A stretch of 64,000 nt of DNA from NCBI GenBank assembly GCA_905214875.1, contig CAJMNR010000012.1:13123-77122 (forward strand), written 5' to 3'. Origin of the DNA: an uncultured bacterium. Its GTDB lineage: Bacteria; Bacillota; Clostridia; Lachnospirales; Lachnospiraceae. Of this stretch, positions 45,994 to 54,949 are shown piece by piece. Each line of letters opens with the position of its first letter. Position 1 is the first letter of the stretch. The translations under genes and the position numbers were made by a program. The notes below the pieces were generated by a model. The model did no database searches. It was not told where the DNA came from and worked only from the letters and a program-made list of their open reading frames with translations.

Positions 45994-46483
45994 AAACATC
46001 TCCCTTTATTTGATGATATTTCATAATTCATAGTACAGTGATTATGGATAACATTCCTGTTTGCATTGTTGTTACTGAAGAACTTTTCGATTTACCAACA
46101 GACACATACAAGATAGGTCAATAAAAACTTTTGCTCGTTTCATTTTTTCAACTCAAAATGGTGCAATCACAAATCTAGAGTTATCCTTGTTATTTACGTT
46201 TCCAACATAGCCACTCCTGGTTCTGGTACACCAGTTAGCCCTCTTTGGACACCTACATTTACCACAAACATGTAGGCATAATAACCAGATGACGTCAAGA
46301 TCATTACTATAATAAACATATAGCAGATCGTTTCACCTTATTTATGTAACAACAGGATAAACAAACTTTCATAAAGTTTGCAGATGCACTAAAAGCAATG
46401 CTTATGAACTATGAAATTATCTCATTTAATTTATCGGATTTTATTTTGCACTTCATCATGGTAAAAAAAGCCAAACAATCAAA
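45994..46483. other. Long intergenic region with a possible three-way-junction RNA
   Basis: No credible gene. At 46217-46288 an outer stem CTGGTT/AACCAG encloses two hairpins, CTGGT-AC-ACCAG (46223-46234) and CCTACAT...ATGTAGG (46252-46276), so a three-way junction could form on either strand. It could be a leader element of the chemoreceptor gene on the minus strand. It does not match the c-di-GMP riboswitch consensus that I know. Confidence 0.3.
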
Positions 46484-46511
46484 CATGCGGAGCAGTTGCC
46501 TGCTCCGCATG
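46484..46511 (-). terminator. Terminator of the gcv-glyA operon
   Basis: CATGCGGAGCAG / CTGCTCCGCATG stem with a four-base loop, 50 bp after the glyA stop. A U-rich tract follows on the minus strand (TTTGATTGTTTGGCTTTTTTT). Confidence 0.85.
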
Positions 46512-46562
46512 TAATTCTTTAATGCCCCGACCATTTCTTTCAATAACGGCTATCCCTATGCT

Positions 46563-47810
46563 CTACTGATAAATCGGGTATTTTTCACATATTTTTATAA
46601 CTTCACTACGAACATATTCCAACTTATTCTCATAATCAGTCGCCACCAGATAAATAAGCTCTGCGATTTTTTCCATGTCCTCTTCCACCAACCCTCTTGA
46701 AGTAACCGCTGGTGTTCCGATTCTGACACCGGAAGTAACAAATGGACTTCTTGGATCATTTGGCACCGTATTTTTATTCAGCGTAATATGTGCGCTGTCG
46801 CAACGAATCTGCAATTCTTTTCCGCTGATATCCATATTCCGTAAATCTACAAGCATCAGATGATTGTCTGTTCCTCCCGTCAAAATATCAAAGCCCTGTT
46901 TAATTAAGGCCTGTGATAATGCCTTTGCATTCTTTACTACCTGTTCTTGATATGTTTTAAACTCAGGTTTTAATGCCTCTCCAAAGCAGACTGCCTTTCC
47001 TGCAATCACGTGCATCAGAGGACCGCCCTGGATTCCAGGAAAAATCGCTTTATTGAAATTAAATTTGTCTGCGGCCTCCTGATTTGCAAGAATCATACCA
47101 CCTCTTGGGCCTCTTAAAGTCTTATGAGTGGTTGTAGTGACTACATCTGCATATGGAATTGGGCTTGGATGAAGACCTGCTGCCACAAGACCTGCAATAT
47201 GAGCCATGTCTACCATTAGATAAGCACCTACTTCATCTGCCACTTCACGGAATTTCTTAAAATCAATGGTTCTTGCATAAGCGCTGGCACCTGCAACAAT
47301 TAACTTTGGCTTTGCTTCCAAAGCGATTTTTCTTAATTCATCATAATCAATCAAGCCCTCGCTGTTTACACCATAAGGTACAACGTGAAACCATTTTCCG
47401 GACATATTGACTGGACTTCCGTGTGTCAGATGACCGCCGTGGTCTAAGTTCATTCCCATTACGGTATCTCCCGGCTCTAACATCGCAAAGAACACTGCCA
47501 TATTTGCTTGGGCGCCTGAATGAGGCTGTACATTCGCATAATCACAATGAAATAACTGTTTTGCACGTTCAATGGCAATTTTTTCTACAATGTCCACATC
47601 TTCACAACCGCCATAATATCTTTTACCTGGATATCCCTCCGCATATTTATTGGTCAATACCGTTCCCATTGCCAACATGGAAGTCTCGGAAACAATATTC
47701 TCTGATGCAATTAATTCTAGGTTGTTGCTCTGTCTCTCAAACTCTAGATTAATCGCTTCTCCAATCTCTTTATCATTCTCTGTTAAAAGCTTTATAATAT
47801 CTGTAACCAT
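46563..47810 (-). CDS. glyA: Serine hydroxymethyltransferase
   Basis: PLP enzyme interconverting serine and glycine with tetrahydrofolate. Length 415 is standard. The family signature around the PLP lysine, TTTTHKTLRGPRGG, and LIASENIVS, KYAEGYPGKRYYGG and HSGAQANMAVFFA are intact. As the last gene of the glycine-cleavage operon it would use methylene-THF made by GcvT to turn a second glycine into serine. Expression should thus follow the glycine riboswitch at 54.5 kb. Ribosome site GGAAGGAG. Confidence 0.97.
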   Translation of the reverse strand: MVTDIIKLLTENDKEIGEAINLEFERQSNNLELIASENIVSETSMLAMGTVLTNKYAEGYPGKRYYGGCEDVDIVEKIAIERAKQLFHCDYANVQPHSGAQANMAVFFAMLEPGDTVMGMNLDHGGHLTHGSPVNMSGKWFHVVPYGVNSEGLIDYDELRKIALEAKPKLIVAGASAYARTIDFKKFREVADEVGAYLMVDMAHIAGLVAAGLHPSPIPYADVVTTTTHKTLRGPRGGMILANQEAADKFNFNKAIFPGIQGGPLMHVIAGKAVCFGEALKPEFKTYQEQVVKNAKALSQALIKQGFDILTGGTDNHLMLVDLRNMDISGKELQIRCDSAHITLNKNTVPNDPRSPFVTSGVRIGTPAVTSRGLVEEDMEKIAELIYLVATDYENKLEYVRSEVIKICEKYPIYQ

Positions 47811-47827
47811 TCTTGTTCTCCTTCCGT

Positions 47828-48110
47828 TTACCTATCTTTTTTATGTCCACTCTGGTACAACTTCGCTTTAATCTGCTTTCCGGTCGGTGTAGCAGCAAGT
47901 CCTCCAAGCGCTGTTTCTTTAAACTCTGCCGGAAGCTTTTTACCTACCTTGTACATTGCCTCAACTACTTCATCTGGAGGAATGACAGACTTCATTCCCG
48001 CCAGTGCCAGATCAGCACTTAACATCGCATTCATTTTCCAGAATTACCTGCCACAAAAACAGATGTCTTTCCTCTGCAGCCTGCACTAATTCTTTTATGC
48101 TGTTATACAT
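47828..48110 (-). pseudogene. sdaAA remnant: serine dehydratase alpha subunit with internal deletion
   Basis: A gene start is preserved: GGAGGTGAATT then ATG (48110) encoding MYNSIKELVQAAEERHLFLWQVIL, a typical SdaAA N-terminus. After about 27 codons the frame runs into a TGA. The other frame, from 48034, encodes the SdaAA C-terminus (MLSADLALAGMKSVIPPDEVVEAMYKVGKKLP ... ETALGGLAATPTGK). About 200 residues, including all the Fe-S cysteines, are missing, and the two ends are joined out of frame. It cannot be active. Confidence 0.85.
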
Positions 48111-48155
48111 AATTCACCTCCGCACTGTAAAGATCCCTTTTAAGAGCAGCTGCCA

Positions 48156-48660
48156 TCATACATTAATCACTCTGACAGAAATGACATTCTCACTTTCCAT
48201 AATCCTTTTCCCTATTTCCTCCGGTATAAAATCATCCGTTTCTATGATACAGCAGGCAACATCACCCTTCGATCGTCTCACTAGTTTCATATTTGCAATG
48301 TTTAATCCATGCTCTGCCAAAATTCCGCTTACCTCAGTCACAATGCCCTTTTTATCATATTGTTCGATTACGATTGTTGGCAGCTGCAGATTCATATCTG
48401 TTACAAATCCATTGATTTCGGTTATTTTAATTTGACCGCCTCCAATTGAGGAACCGACCACTTCGTTACTACTTCCATCACGCATGGTAAATATCATTCT
48501 TACAGTATTTTCATGAACATTTTCCATTTCTTCTTCACTAAAATCAAAGGTAATTCCCTGTTTTTCTGCCAATCGAAAGGAGTCTGCAATCCTCTCATCA
48601 TCTGCCGACAGTCCCAAAGCTCCAGCAACTAAAGCTTTTCGTCCCTTTCCCTGTTTCTTA
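48156..48660 (-). pseudogene. sdaAB remnant: serine dehydratase beta subunit lacking N-terminus
   Basis: The frame begins directly after the lpdA stop codon with GKGRKALVAGALGLSADDERI, the middle of an SdaAB protein, and continues through its ACT-like domain (SSIGGGQIKITEING, KKGIVTEVSGILAEHGLNIANMKLVRRSKG). The N-terminal third with GPSSSHTMGP is gone, and the only possible start is an internal TTG without ribosome site. The 150-codon ACT part remains open, so a regulatory-domain product is conceivable but unlikely. Together with the sdaAA relic this marks a lost serine dehydratase step. Confidence 0.82.
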
Positions 48661-50028
48661 TTACTGAGTTACCGCTTCTGTAATTCCCTCACTGAACGTT
48701 GGGTGCGGACGAATCACAGAACGCATTTCGGCTAAAGTCATACTGCCTGTTATGGCTGTACCAAATTCACTGATCATATCCGTAGCTCTTGCACACATCA
48801 TCTGTGCCCCAAGGATTTTCCCTGTTTCTTCCTCTGCAACTACCTTGATAAATCCTCTTTCCTGATTTGATAAAACAGACTTTCCGTTTGCAGACATCGC
48901 ATATTTATGACTGGTAACTGCTATTCCCGCTGCTTCTGCTTCCGCTTTGGAAAGCCCTACCGTTGCGATTTCTGGATTGGTATAAACACACCCCGGAATT
49001 GCCCCCATATTAATTAGTGGCTTCTCGTTCATCATATGTGCTACGGCATTGATTCCTTCGGCAGATGCTACATGCGCCAGTTGGATTCCTCCTATGACGT
49101 CTCCTATGGCATAAATATTCGGATAATTGGTCTGATAGTTTTCATTTACGAGGATTCTGCCCCGCTCCATATCAATCTCCATGCCTGTTCCAAGAAGCCC
49201 TTCTGTATTCGCACGTCTTCCCACTGCCACTAGAATTCCGTCTGTTTCGACTTCCTGCAAAGCCTCTTTCTCTGTATAACGACAGATCAAAGTTTTCTCT
49301 GTCCCTTCTACGATTTCTTCTACCTTTGCTTTCGTATGAATGTCTACATTACGTTTCTTTAAAATCATTTTCAGATTTTGAGCAATTTCCTTATCCATAT
49401 TGGCAAGAACGCGGTCTAGTGCCTCAATCACCGTTACCTTACATCCCAAGGCACTATAAATAGAAGCAAATTCCATTCCTATGACACCGCCTCCAATAAT
49501 CACGAGACGTGGATAGACTTCCTTCTTATTTAAAAGCGTATCACTGTTCACTACATTTGGAAGCCCTGCTCCAGGGATTGGTGGCATGGCAGGAACAGAA
49601 CCTGTGGCAATCAATATTTTTTCTGCCGTTATACTCTGGTTTTCTTCTCCCAGCACCGTTACTTCATGGGGAGACGTAATCCTTCCGATTCCTTCATACA
49701 CCGTAATTTTATTTTTTTTCATCAGCATGGCAATGCCTGCTCTTAGCTGATTTAAAACTTCCTCTTTTCTTGTCTGGATTTCCTCCATATTATAGGAAGC
49801 TTCTCCTACATGGATACCAAGATGTTCACATGCCTTTAGCTCTGCAAAAAGCTCTGTGGAATGCATGATTGTTTTCGTCGGAATACAGCCGCGGTTTAAA
49901 CAGGTGCCTCCAAGCTCCCTGCTTTCCACCAGCGCTGTCTTCATTCCTTTTTTGGCACTTTCTATCGCTGCCACATAGCCACCTGGTCCGGCGCCAATAA
50001 CAACTAAATCAAAAGTATTTTCCATCAT
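48661..50028 (-). CDS. lpdA: Dihydrolipoyl dehydrogenase (glycine cleavage L protein)
   Basis: FAD disulfide oxidoreductase that reoxidises dihydrolipoyl-GcvH with NAD+. The 455-residue chain has the FAD dinucleotide motif GAGPGGYVAA, the redox pair GGTCLNRGC (C43, C48), the NAD motif IGGGVIGMEFASI, the second FAD motif IYAIGDV, and the catalytic histidine segment RPHPTFSEG at the C-terminus. It lies 18 bp after gcvPB in the same operon. The gene is followed without spacer by the sdaAB remnant. Confidence 0.96.
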   Translation of the reverse strand: MMENTFDLVVIGAGPGGYVAAIESAKKGMKTALVESRELGGTCLNRGCIPTKTIMHSTELFAELKACEHLGIHVGEASYNMEEIQTRKEEVLNQLRAGIAMLMKKNKITVYEGIGRITSPHEVTVLGEENQSITAEKILIATGSVPAMPPIPGAGLPNVVNSDTLLNKKEVYPRLVIIGGGVIGMEFASIYSALGCKVTVIEALDRVLANMDKEIAQNLKMILKKRNVDIHTKAKVEEIVEGTEKTLICRYTEKEALQEVETDGILVAVGRRANTEGLLGTGMEIDMERGRILVNENYQTNYPNIYAIGDVIGGIQLAHVASAEGINAVAHMMNEKPLINMGAIPGCVYTNPEIATVGLSKAEAEAAGIAVTSHKYAMSANGKSVLSNQERGFIKVVAEEETGKILGAQMMCARATDMISEFGTAITGSMTLAEMRSVIRPHPTFSEGITEAVTQ

Positions 50029-50046
50029 TCCTGCCCTCCTTTCTAA

Positions 50047-51471
50047 CTAAAACTCATACCGCAGTACCGGCTGCCTTGCTGCAAGTACCTCGTCCGGTCT
50101 TGTGATATAGGTTGCTAGCGGAGTCTCATGCATTGATCCCGGATCAGCTTTTGCTTTCTCATAAACTTTCCGGAAGACTTGAATCACCTCATCTAACGTT
50201 TCTTTGCTCTCTGTTTCCGTTGGCTCAATCATCAGAGCTTCATGTACAATCAATGGGAAATACATAGTTGGCGGATGGATTCCATAATCTAAAAGTGATT
50301 TTGCAATATCCATAGCCGAAACATTGATTTCATGTTTCATCTTCTCTAATGTCATAACAAACTCATGCATACAGGTTCCTGAATATGCCATCGGATAAAT
50401 ATCCTTTAATTTTTCCATCATATAATTTGCATTAAGTACTGCATTTTTGGATGCTGCAGGAATTCCTTCTTTTCCTAAGGTAAGCACATAGGTCAGTGCT
50501 TTTACTACTACAAGGAAATTTCCATAGAACTCTTTTACGCTACCAATAGAGTGTTCTGGCACCATAAACGTCAATTTATCGTTTCCGATCACCTGCTTGC
50601 CTGGCAGAAATTCTTGTAAAAATGCTTTGCATCCCACCGGACCGCTTCCTGGACCGCCACCGCCGTGCGGAGTGGAAAAGGTCTTATGCAGATTGATATG
50701 TACCACGTCAAATCCCATATCTCCAGGTCTTACAACCCCCATGACTGCATTTAAGTTTGCACCGTCATAGTAAGCAAGACCGCCTGCCTCATGGATAATG
50801 GATGTAATCTCTAATATATTTTTATCAAATAAACCTACCGTGTTAGGATTTGTTAACATCAGACCTGCGGTATCTTCTCCTACCACTTCCCGTAATTTGT
50901 CCAGATCCACACAGCCATCTTCTCTGGATGGAATGCTGACCACTGTAAAGCCTGCCATCACTGCACTGGCTGGATTCGTGCCGTGTGCCGAATCTGGAAC
51001 AATAATTTTGGTACGTTTCTTATCATTTCTGCTTTCATGGTAAGCCTTAATTAACAAAAGACCGGTAAATTCTCCATGTGCTCCGGCTGCTGGCTGTAAG
51101 GTCATAGCATCCATGCCTGTAATCTCACACAGAAGTTCTTCTGAGGTTTTTAATACTTCCATACATCCTTGCATCGTGTGTTCTGGCTGCAGTGGATGAA
51201 CTTTGGTAAACCCTTTTAATGCCGCTGCTTCTTCATTTACTTTTGGATTGTACTTCATCGTACATGAACCAAGCGGATAAAATCCATCATTTACACCATG
51301 TACCTGTTTTGCAAGCTCCGTATAATGTCTGCTCAGCTCATTTTCGGATAGCTGTGGCAAATGCAGAGACTTTTCTCTCTTTGGTGCGGACAGCTCTACC
51401 TGTGGTACATCGCATTCTGGCAGTATTGTACACTGACTTCCTTCGCTTCCTCTTTCAAATACTAATTTCAT
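50047..51471 (-). CDS. gcvPB: Glycine dehydrogenase (decarboxylating) subunit 2
   Basis: C-terminal half of the split P protein, carrying the PLP. It decarboxylates glycine and passes the aminomethyl group to lipoyl-GcvH. The PLP lysine lies in NLHKTFSTPHGGGGPG. The segments YPLGSCTMKYNP and LQPAAGAHGEFTGLL are family hallmarks. I chose ATG 51471, which overlaps the gcvPA stop as ATGA and is preceded by GGAGG; the upstream reading from 51546 lies wholly within gcvPA. 474 residues. Confidence 0.96.
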   Translation of the reverse strand: MKLVFERGSEGSQCTILPECDVPQVELSAPKREKSLHLPQLSENELSRHYTELAKQVHGVNDGFYPLGSCTMKYNPKVNEEAAALKGFTKVHPLQPEHTMQGCMEVLKTSEELLCEITGMDAMTLQPAAGAHGEFTGLLLIKAYHESRNDKKRTKIIVPDSAHGTNPASAVMAGFTVVSIPSREDGCVDLDKLREVVGEDTAGLMLTNPNTVGLFDKNILEITSIIHEAGGLAYYDGANLNAVMGVVRPGDMGFDVVHINLHKTFSTPHGGGGPGSGPVGCKAFLQEFLPGKQVIGNDKLTFMVPEHSIGSVKEFYGNFLVVVKALTYVLTLGKEGIPAASKNAVLNANYMMEKLKDIYPMAYSGTCMHEFVMTLEKMKHEINVSAMDIAKSLLDYGIHPPTMYFPLIVHEALMIEPTETESKETLDEVIQVFRKVYEKAKADPGSMHETPLATYITRPDEVLAARQPVLRYEF

Positions 51472-52784
51472 CTCTGACACACCTCCTTCACAATCGCTGC
51501 CACCTGATTCATTTCTTCTTTTGTATTCTTTTCTGTTGCACACCATAGAATATCATATTCATTAAGTGGCAATCCGCCTAAAATTCCTTTCTCCTCTAAT
51601 GCTTCCAAAATAACTTCTGCTTTCACATCTGAGGTAGTGACAAATTCATGAAAATAGGACTGTTTATATTTTGGCTGTAAGCCTGCCTTTTCCAATTCCT
51701 TCTGTAAATAATGCGCTTTGGATAAGCAAAGATTTGCTGCCTGTGTCATTCCCTTTTCACCCATTGCTGCCATATAAACACTGGCTGTCAGAGCACAGAG
51801 TGCCTGATTGGAACAGATATTGCTGCTTGCTTTTTCCCTACGGATATGCTGTTCTCTTGCCTGAAGGGTAAGTACATAAGCCCGCTTTCCTTCCTTATCT
51901 ACTGTCTCTCCTACGATTCTTCCTGGAAGCTTGCGCATCATTTTTTCAGTAGCCGCCATAAATCCAAGATATGGGCCTCCGAATGCAAGTTCCATACCAA
52001 GTGGCTGACCTTCGCCTACTGCAACATCTGCGCCACATTCCCCTGGAGTTTTCATGATCGCCAGGGCAATCGGATTGCATCCCATGATATATTTTGCACC
52101 TGCTTCATGCACAATCTGACCAAGTGCATCTGCATCCTCCATGTTTCCGTAATAATTTGGCTGCTGTATGTATAAACATGCGCTGTCTTCTTTTACTGCT
52201 GCTTTTAATGCCTCAATATCAGTTACCCCATCTTTTTCCGGAATAACTTCTACTTGCATGCCGCTGCCATAGCAATATGTCTTGATTACCTCGAGAACCT
52301 GTGGATTTACCGTTTCTGATACAAAAGCCACATTTCTTTTTCTTTCTCTACACATGGCAACTGCCTCTGCCGCTGCAGTCGCTCCGTCATATACCGAAGC
52401 ATTCGATACTGCCATTCCTGTCAATTCACAGATCATCGTCTGATATTCAAAAATAGACTGTAAAATTCCCTGGCTGATTTCTGCCTGATATGGGGTATAG
52501 GCCGTTAAAAACTCTTCCTTATTTACAACACTGCCTACAATGGCCGGGATATAGTGGTTGTATGCGCCTGCACCACGAAAGATATGTTTAAATACTGTAT
52601 TTTTATCTGCTATTTCCTCCATCTTGCCCAATGCTTCCATCTCGCTTAAACCGGATGGAAGGTTTAGTTCTTTTACCTTTACTTCATCGGGAATATTGGA
52701 AAAAAGGGCATCAAAGCTGTCAAAACCGATTTCTTTTAACATTTCTTTTTGTACTTCGGCTGTATTACCAAGATATGAGCCCAT
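51468..52784 (-). CDS. gcvPA: Glycine dehydrogenase (decarboxylating) subunit 1
   Basis: N-terminal half of the split P protein, partner of GcvPB in an alpha2beta2 complex. The family phrases FRGAGAYNHYIPAIV, YTPYQAEISQGILQSIFEYQTMI and SVYDGATAAAEA are present. Start is ATG 52784 with GGAGG eight bases upstream; a GTG three codons earlier overlaps the ribosome site. Coupled to gcvPB by ATGA overlap. 438 residues. Confidence 0.96.
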   Translation of the reverse strand: MGSYLGNTAEVQKEMLKEIGFDSFDALFSNIPDEVKVKELNLPSGLSEMEALGKMEEIADKNTVFKHIFRGAGAYNHYIPAIVGSVVNKEEFLTAYTPYQAEISQGILQSIFEYQTMICELTGMAVSNASVYDGATAAAEAVAMCRERKRNVAFVSETVNPQVLEVIKTYCYGSGMQVEVIPEKDGVTDIEALKAAVKEDSACLYIQQPNYYGNMEDADALGQIVHEAGAKYIMGCNPIALAIMKTPGECGADVAVGEGQPLGMELAFGGPYLGFMAATEKMMRKLPGRIVGETVDKEGKRAYVLTLQAREQHIRREKASSNICSNQALCALTASVYMAAMGEKGMTQAANLCLSKAHYLQKELEKAGLQPKYKQSYFHEFVTTSDVKAEVILEALEEKGILGGLPLNEYDILWCATEKNTKEEMNQVAAIVKEVCQR

Positions 52785-52814
52785 GTCATTCACCTCCTTA
52801 TTTCACTGTTTTCT

Positions 52815-53198
52815 CTACTCTGCTTCCGTAAGTGTAAAGTTCTCATAAGTCTCTGCATCCATCAAATCTTCTGTTTCAGAAATATTTTCTACCTTAATGA
52901 ACCAGGAATCATAAGGTGCATTATTGATGGATTCTGGTGCATCCAGTAATTCTTCATTTACTTCAGCTACTGTACCGGAAACTGGTGAAAACACGTCTGA
53001 TACTGCCTTTACGGATTCTACATCTGCAAACGCAGTCCCTTGTGTCACTTCATCTCCCTCCTCTGGAAGATTTACAAAGACGATATCGCCAAGAGCATCT
53101 TGTGCAAAATCGCTAAGACCAATAAGTGCTGTACTTTCATCGATAAATTTTACCCATTCATGAGACTTTCTATATTTTAATTCGTTTGGATAGTTCAT
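52815..53198 (-). CDS. gcvH: Glycine cleavage H protein
   Basis: The 127-residue lipoyl carrier of glycine cleavage. The lipoyl-lysine is K64 in ESVKAVSD. The KSHEWVK opening and the acidic C-terminus are typical. It should be the main client of the lipoate ligases and lipoyl synthase encoded on the plus strand at 57.7-60.8 kb. Confidence 0.97.
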   Translation of the reverse strand: MNYPNELKYRKSHEWVKFIDESTALIGLSDFAQDALGDIVFVNLPEEGDEVTQGTAFADVESVKAVSDVFSPVSGTVAEVNEELLDAPESINNAPYDSWFIKVENISETEDLMDAETYENFTLTEAE

Positions 53199-53271
53199 AC
53201 TGTTTTCCTCTTTTCTTTCTTTATAATTTGTTTGATCTGTTACTATTGCTTCCTATTATAATGGGGTTCTG

Positions 53272-54366
53272 TTAGCGTGGCTGCCCTTTTTTATAAAATG
53301 GTAAAGCTACTACCTCTGCTTCAATCCGTCTGCCTCTTACATCCGCTTCTACTTTTGTTCCAATTTCCGTATAGTCAATGTCTAACAGTGCCATTGCAAT
53401 CGGATAACCGAGATATGGGCAGTGTGTTCCGGATGTGGTATGACCGATTTCCTTGTCGCCACAGTAAACCTTTTCATGTTCTCTTATAATTCCGCGTCCA
53501 GTTACTTTTAAGCCGACACGTTTTCTTGTCAAAGGTCCTTTTGCTTCAATGGAAGCTTTTCCGATAAATTCTTCCTTGTTCATTTTTACAAAGACGCCAA
53601 GTCCCGCCTCTAATGGTGTGATCGTATCATGCATTTCATGACCATATAGTGGCATGGCAGCTTCCATTCTTAAGGTATCTCTTGCTCCTAAGCCACATGG
53701 AATCAGTCCCTCTTCTTTTCCTGCCTCCATGAGAAGCTCCCACATCTTTGGTGCCTCTTCTGCTGCCAGATACAGTTCAAATCCGTCCTCACCGGTATAT
53801 CCGGTTTTTGATATAACGCAGGCCATATCGTCTATTTTGCTATCAAAAACGGCGCTGTAATATTTCACTGGAATATCTTCTGATTTGGCAACTTTCTTTA
53901 AAATCTCTAACGCTTTCGGACCTTGCAGGGCAATCTGTGCCACTTCATCAGAAATGTCCTTCACTTCAACATCTCCAAATATATGATTCTTAATCCATGC
54001 ATAATCCTTATCCTTATTTGCGGCATTTACCACGATGAGGTAATGTTCTTCCCGTATTTTATAGACGATTAAATCATCTACAACGCCGCCTTCTTCATTA
54101 CACATCGGGCTGTATCTTGCCTGACCATCGTACATCGTTGTATAATCGTTGGTCAGCAGGTGATTTAAATTCTTTACGGCATCCTTTCCGATACAGGTAA
54201 TCTCTCCCATGTGGGACACATCGAACATTCCACATGCTGTACGAACAGCCATATGTTCTTTGATTACTCCTGTTTCATACTGTACCGGAAGTAGATATCC
54301 TGCAAATGGTACTATTTTCCCCTTATATTTAACATGGGTTTCATAAAGTGGTGTTTTTAATTCCAT
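53272..54366 (-). CDS. gcvT: Aminomethyltransferase (glycine cleavage T protein)
   Basis: Transfers the methylene group from aminomethyl-lipoyl-GcvH to tetrahydrofolate, releasing ammonia. 364 residues. Landmarks are AGYLLPVQYETGVIKEHMAVRTACGMFDVSHMGEI split over the N-terminus (FDVSHMGE is the signature), the folate-binding aspartate region, and GLGARDTLRMEAAMPLYGHE. First gene of the operon, preceded by the tandem glycine riboswitch. Confidence 0.97.
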   Translation of the reverse strand: MELKTPLYETHVKYKGKIVPFAGYLLPVQYETGVIKEHMAVRTACGMFDVSHMGEITCIGKDAVKNLNHLLTNDYTTMYDGQARYSPMCNEEGGVVDDLIVYKIREEHYLIVVNAANKDKDYAWIKNHIFGDVEVKDISDEVAQIALQGPKALEILKKVAKSEDIPVKYYSAVFDSKIDDMACVISKTGYTGEDGFELYLAAEEAPKMWELLMEAGKEEGLIPCGLGARDTLRMEAAMPLYGHEMHDTITPLEAGLGVFVKMNKEEFIGKASIEAKGPLTRKRVGLKVTGRGIIREHEKVYCGDKEIGHTTSGTHCPYLGYPIAMALLDIDYTEIGTKVEADVRGRRIEAEVVALPFYKKGQPR

Positions 54367-54502
54367 CGCTTTTAACTCCTTTCTTTCTGTTGTTCCTAAT
54401 TTTTGATCCTACATTTTTCATTGGTAATTATTTTCTTTAATCCTACAGCTAGTAGTTTCTTTCTGTAGACAAACATATACTTTGGCGTTTTTCGCGCAAA
54501 TT

Positions 54503-54550
54503 AAAAAGAGCGCATAAATAAGTACAAAATATACTTTATTTATGCGCTCT
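54503..54550 (-). terminator. Riboswitch-controlled terminator before gcvT
   Basis: AGAGCGCATAAATAA / TTATTTATGCGCTCT long stem followed by UUUUU on the minus strand, immediately after the second aptamer and about 130 bp before gcvT. This is the expression platform. Confidence 0.9.
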
Positions 54551-54750
54551 GTCCTGTGACCTGAAATATTGTCTTTAAATATCTAGTATGATATATAAAG
54601 ATTGATTCTTTGGTGCCCCTTTGCTCTCCAGAGTGTCGTCAAAATACGGTTCTTTTGCCTGAGAGTTTTTTGCTATTTCCCCTTCGGCGCCACAATGCTC
54701 TTCAAGTGCTTTTACGTGATCTCTCCCATATTCTTCTACCGACATATGTA
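54551..54750 (-). promoter_or_regulatory. Tandem glycine riboswitch
   Basis: Minus-strand aptamer 1 is clear: GGGAGAG near 54725, GGCGCCGAAGGGG, CTCTCAGGCAAAAGAACCG and GACACTCTGGAGAG. A second, diverged aptamer follows (GGCACCAAAGAATC ... TTTCAGGTCACAGGACAGAG) and runs into the terminator stem. Glycine binding to this class turns on gcv expression, here by preventing termination. Confidence 0.92.
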
Positions 54751-54782
54751 ATTGTCAAAAATCAAAAACAAATCATGAGTGC

Positions 54783-54811
54783 ATATTATCACAAGGTTTT
54801 TGCTTCGTCAA
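54783..54811 (-). promoter_or_regulatory. Promoter of the gcv operon
   Basis: Minus-strand TTGACG (54806-54811), 17-bp spacer, TAATAT (54783-54788), just upstream of the glycine riboswitch. Confidence 0.8.
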
Positions 54812-54836
54812 TCTTTTTTTTAAAATTTTTTCTTTG

Positions 54837-54865
54837 TTGACAAACCTCGACTCTAATGCTATCAT
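54837..54865 (+). promoter_or_regulatory. Promoter of the amidohydrolase-lipoate operon
   Basis: TTGACA (54837-54842), 17-bp spacer, TATCAT (54860-54865). It diverges from the gcv promoter; the two -35 boxes are only 25 bp apart, so one regulator could act on both. Confidence 0.78.
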
Positions 54866-54880
54866 CTCTAAACAAGCGAA

Positions 54881-54914
54881 GGCGCTCTAGATTTCTATGA
54901 GCGTCTTTTTTTTT
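54881..54914 (+). terminator. Leader terminator directly after the promoter
   Basis: GGCGCTC...GAGCGTC stem with nine T, starting only about ten bases after the expected transcription start and 36 bp before the first gene. Left unregulated it would end nearly all transcripts, so it is probably an attenuator. Confidence 0.8.
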
Positions 54915-54949
54915 GCACTAATCATTATACTAGAAGTGGAGGAATTATT

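Noticed and set aside
46160..46275. Plus-strand frame reading ATPGSGTPVSPLWTPTF
   Set aside because: Short, no start codon or ribosome site, and the base pattern is explained by the hairpins in that region.
45994..46483. c-di-GMP riboswitch upstream of the chemoreceptor gene
   Set aside because: The conserved GEMM tetraloop and receptor sequences are not present on either strand.
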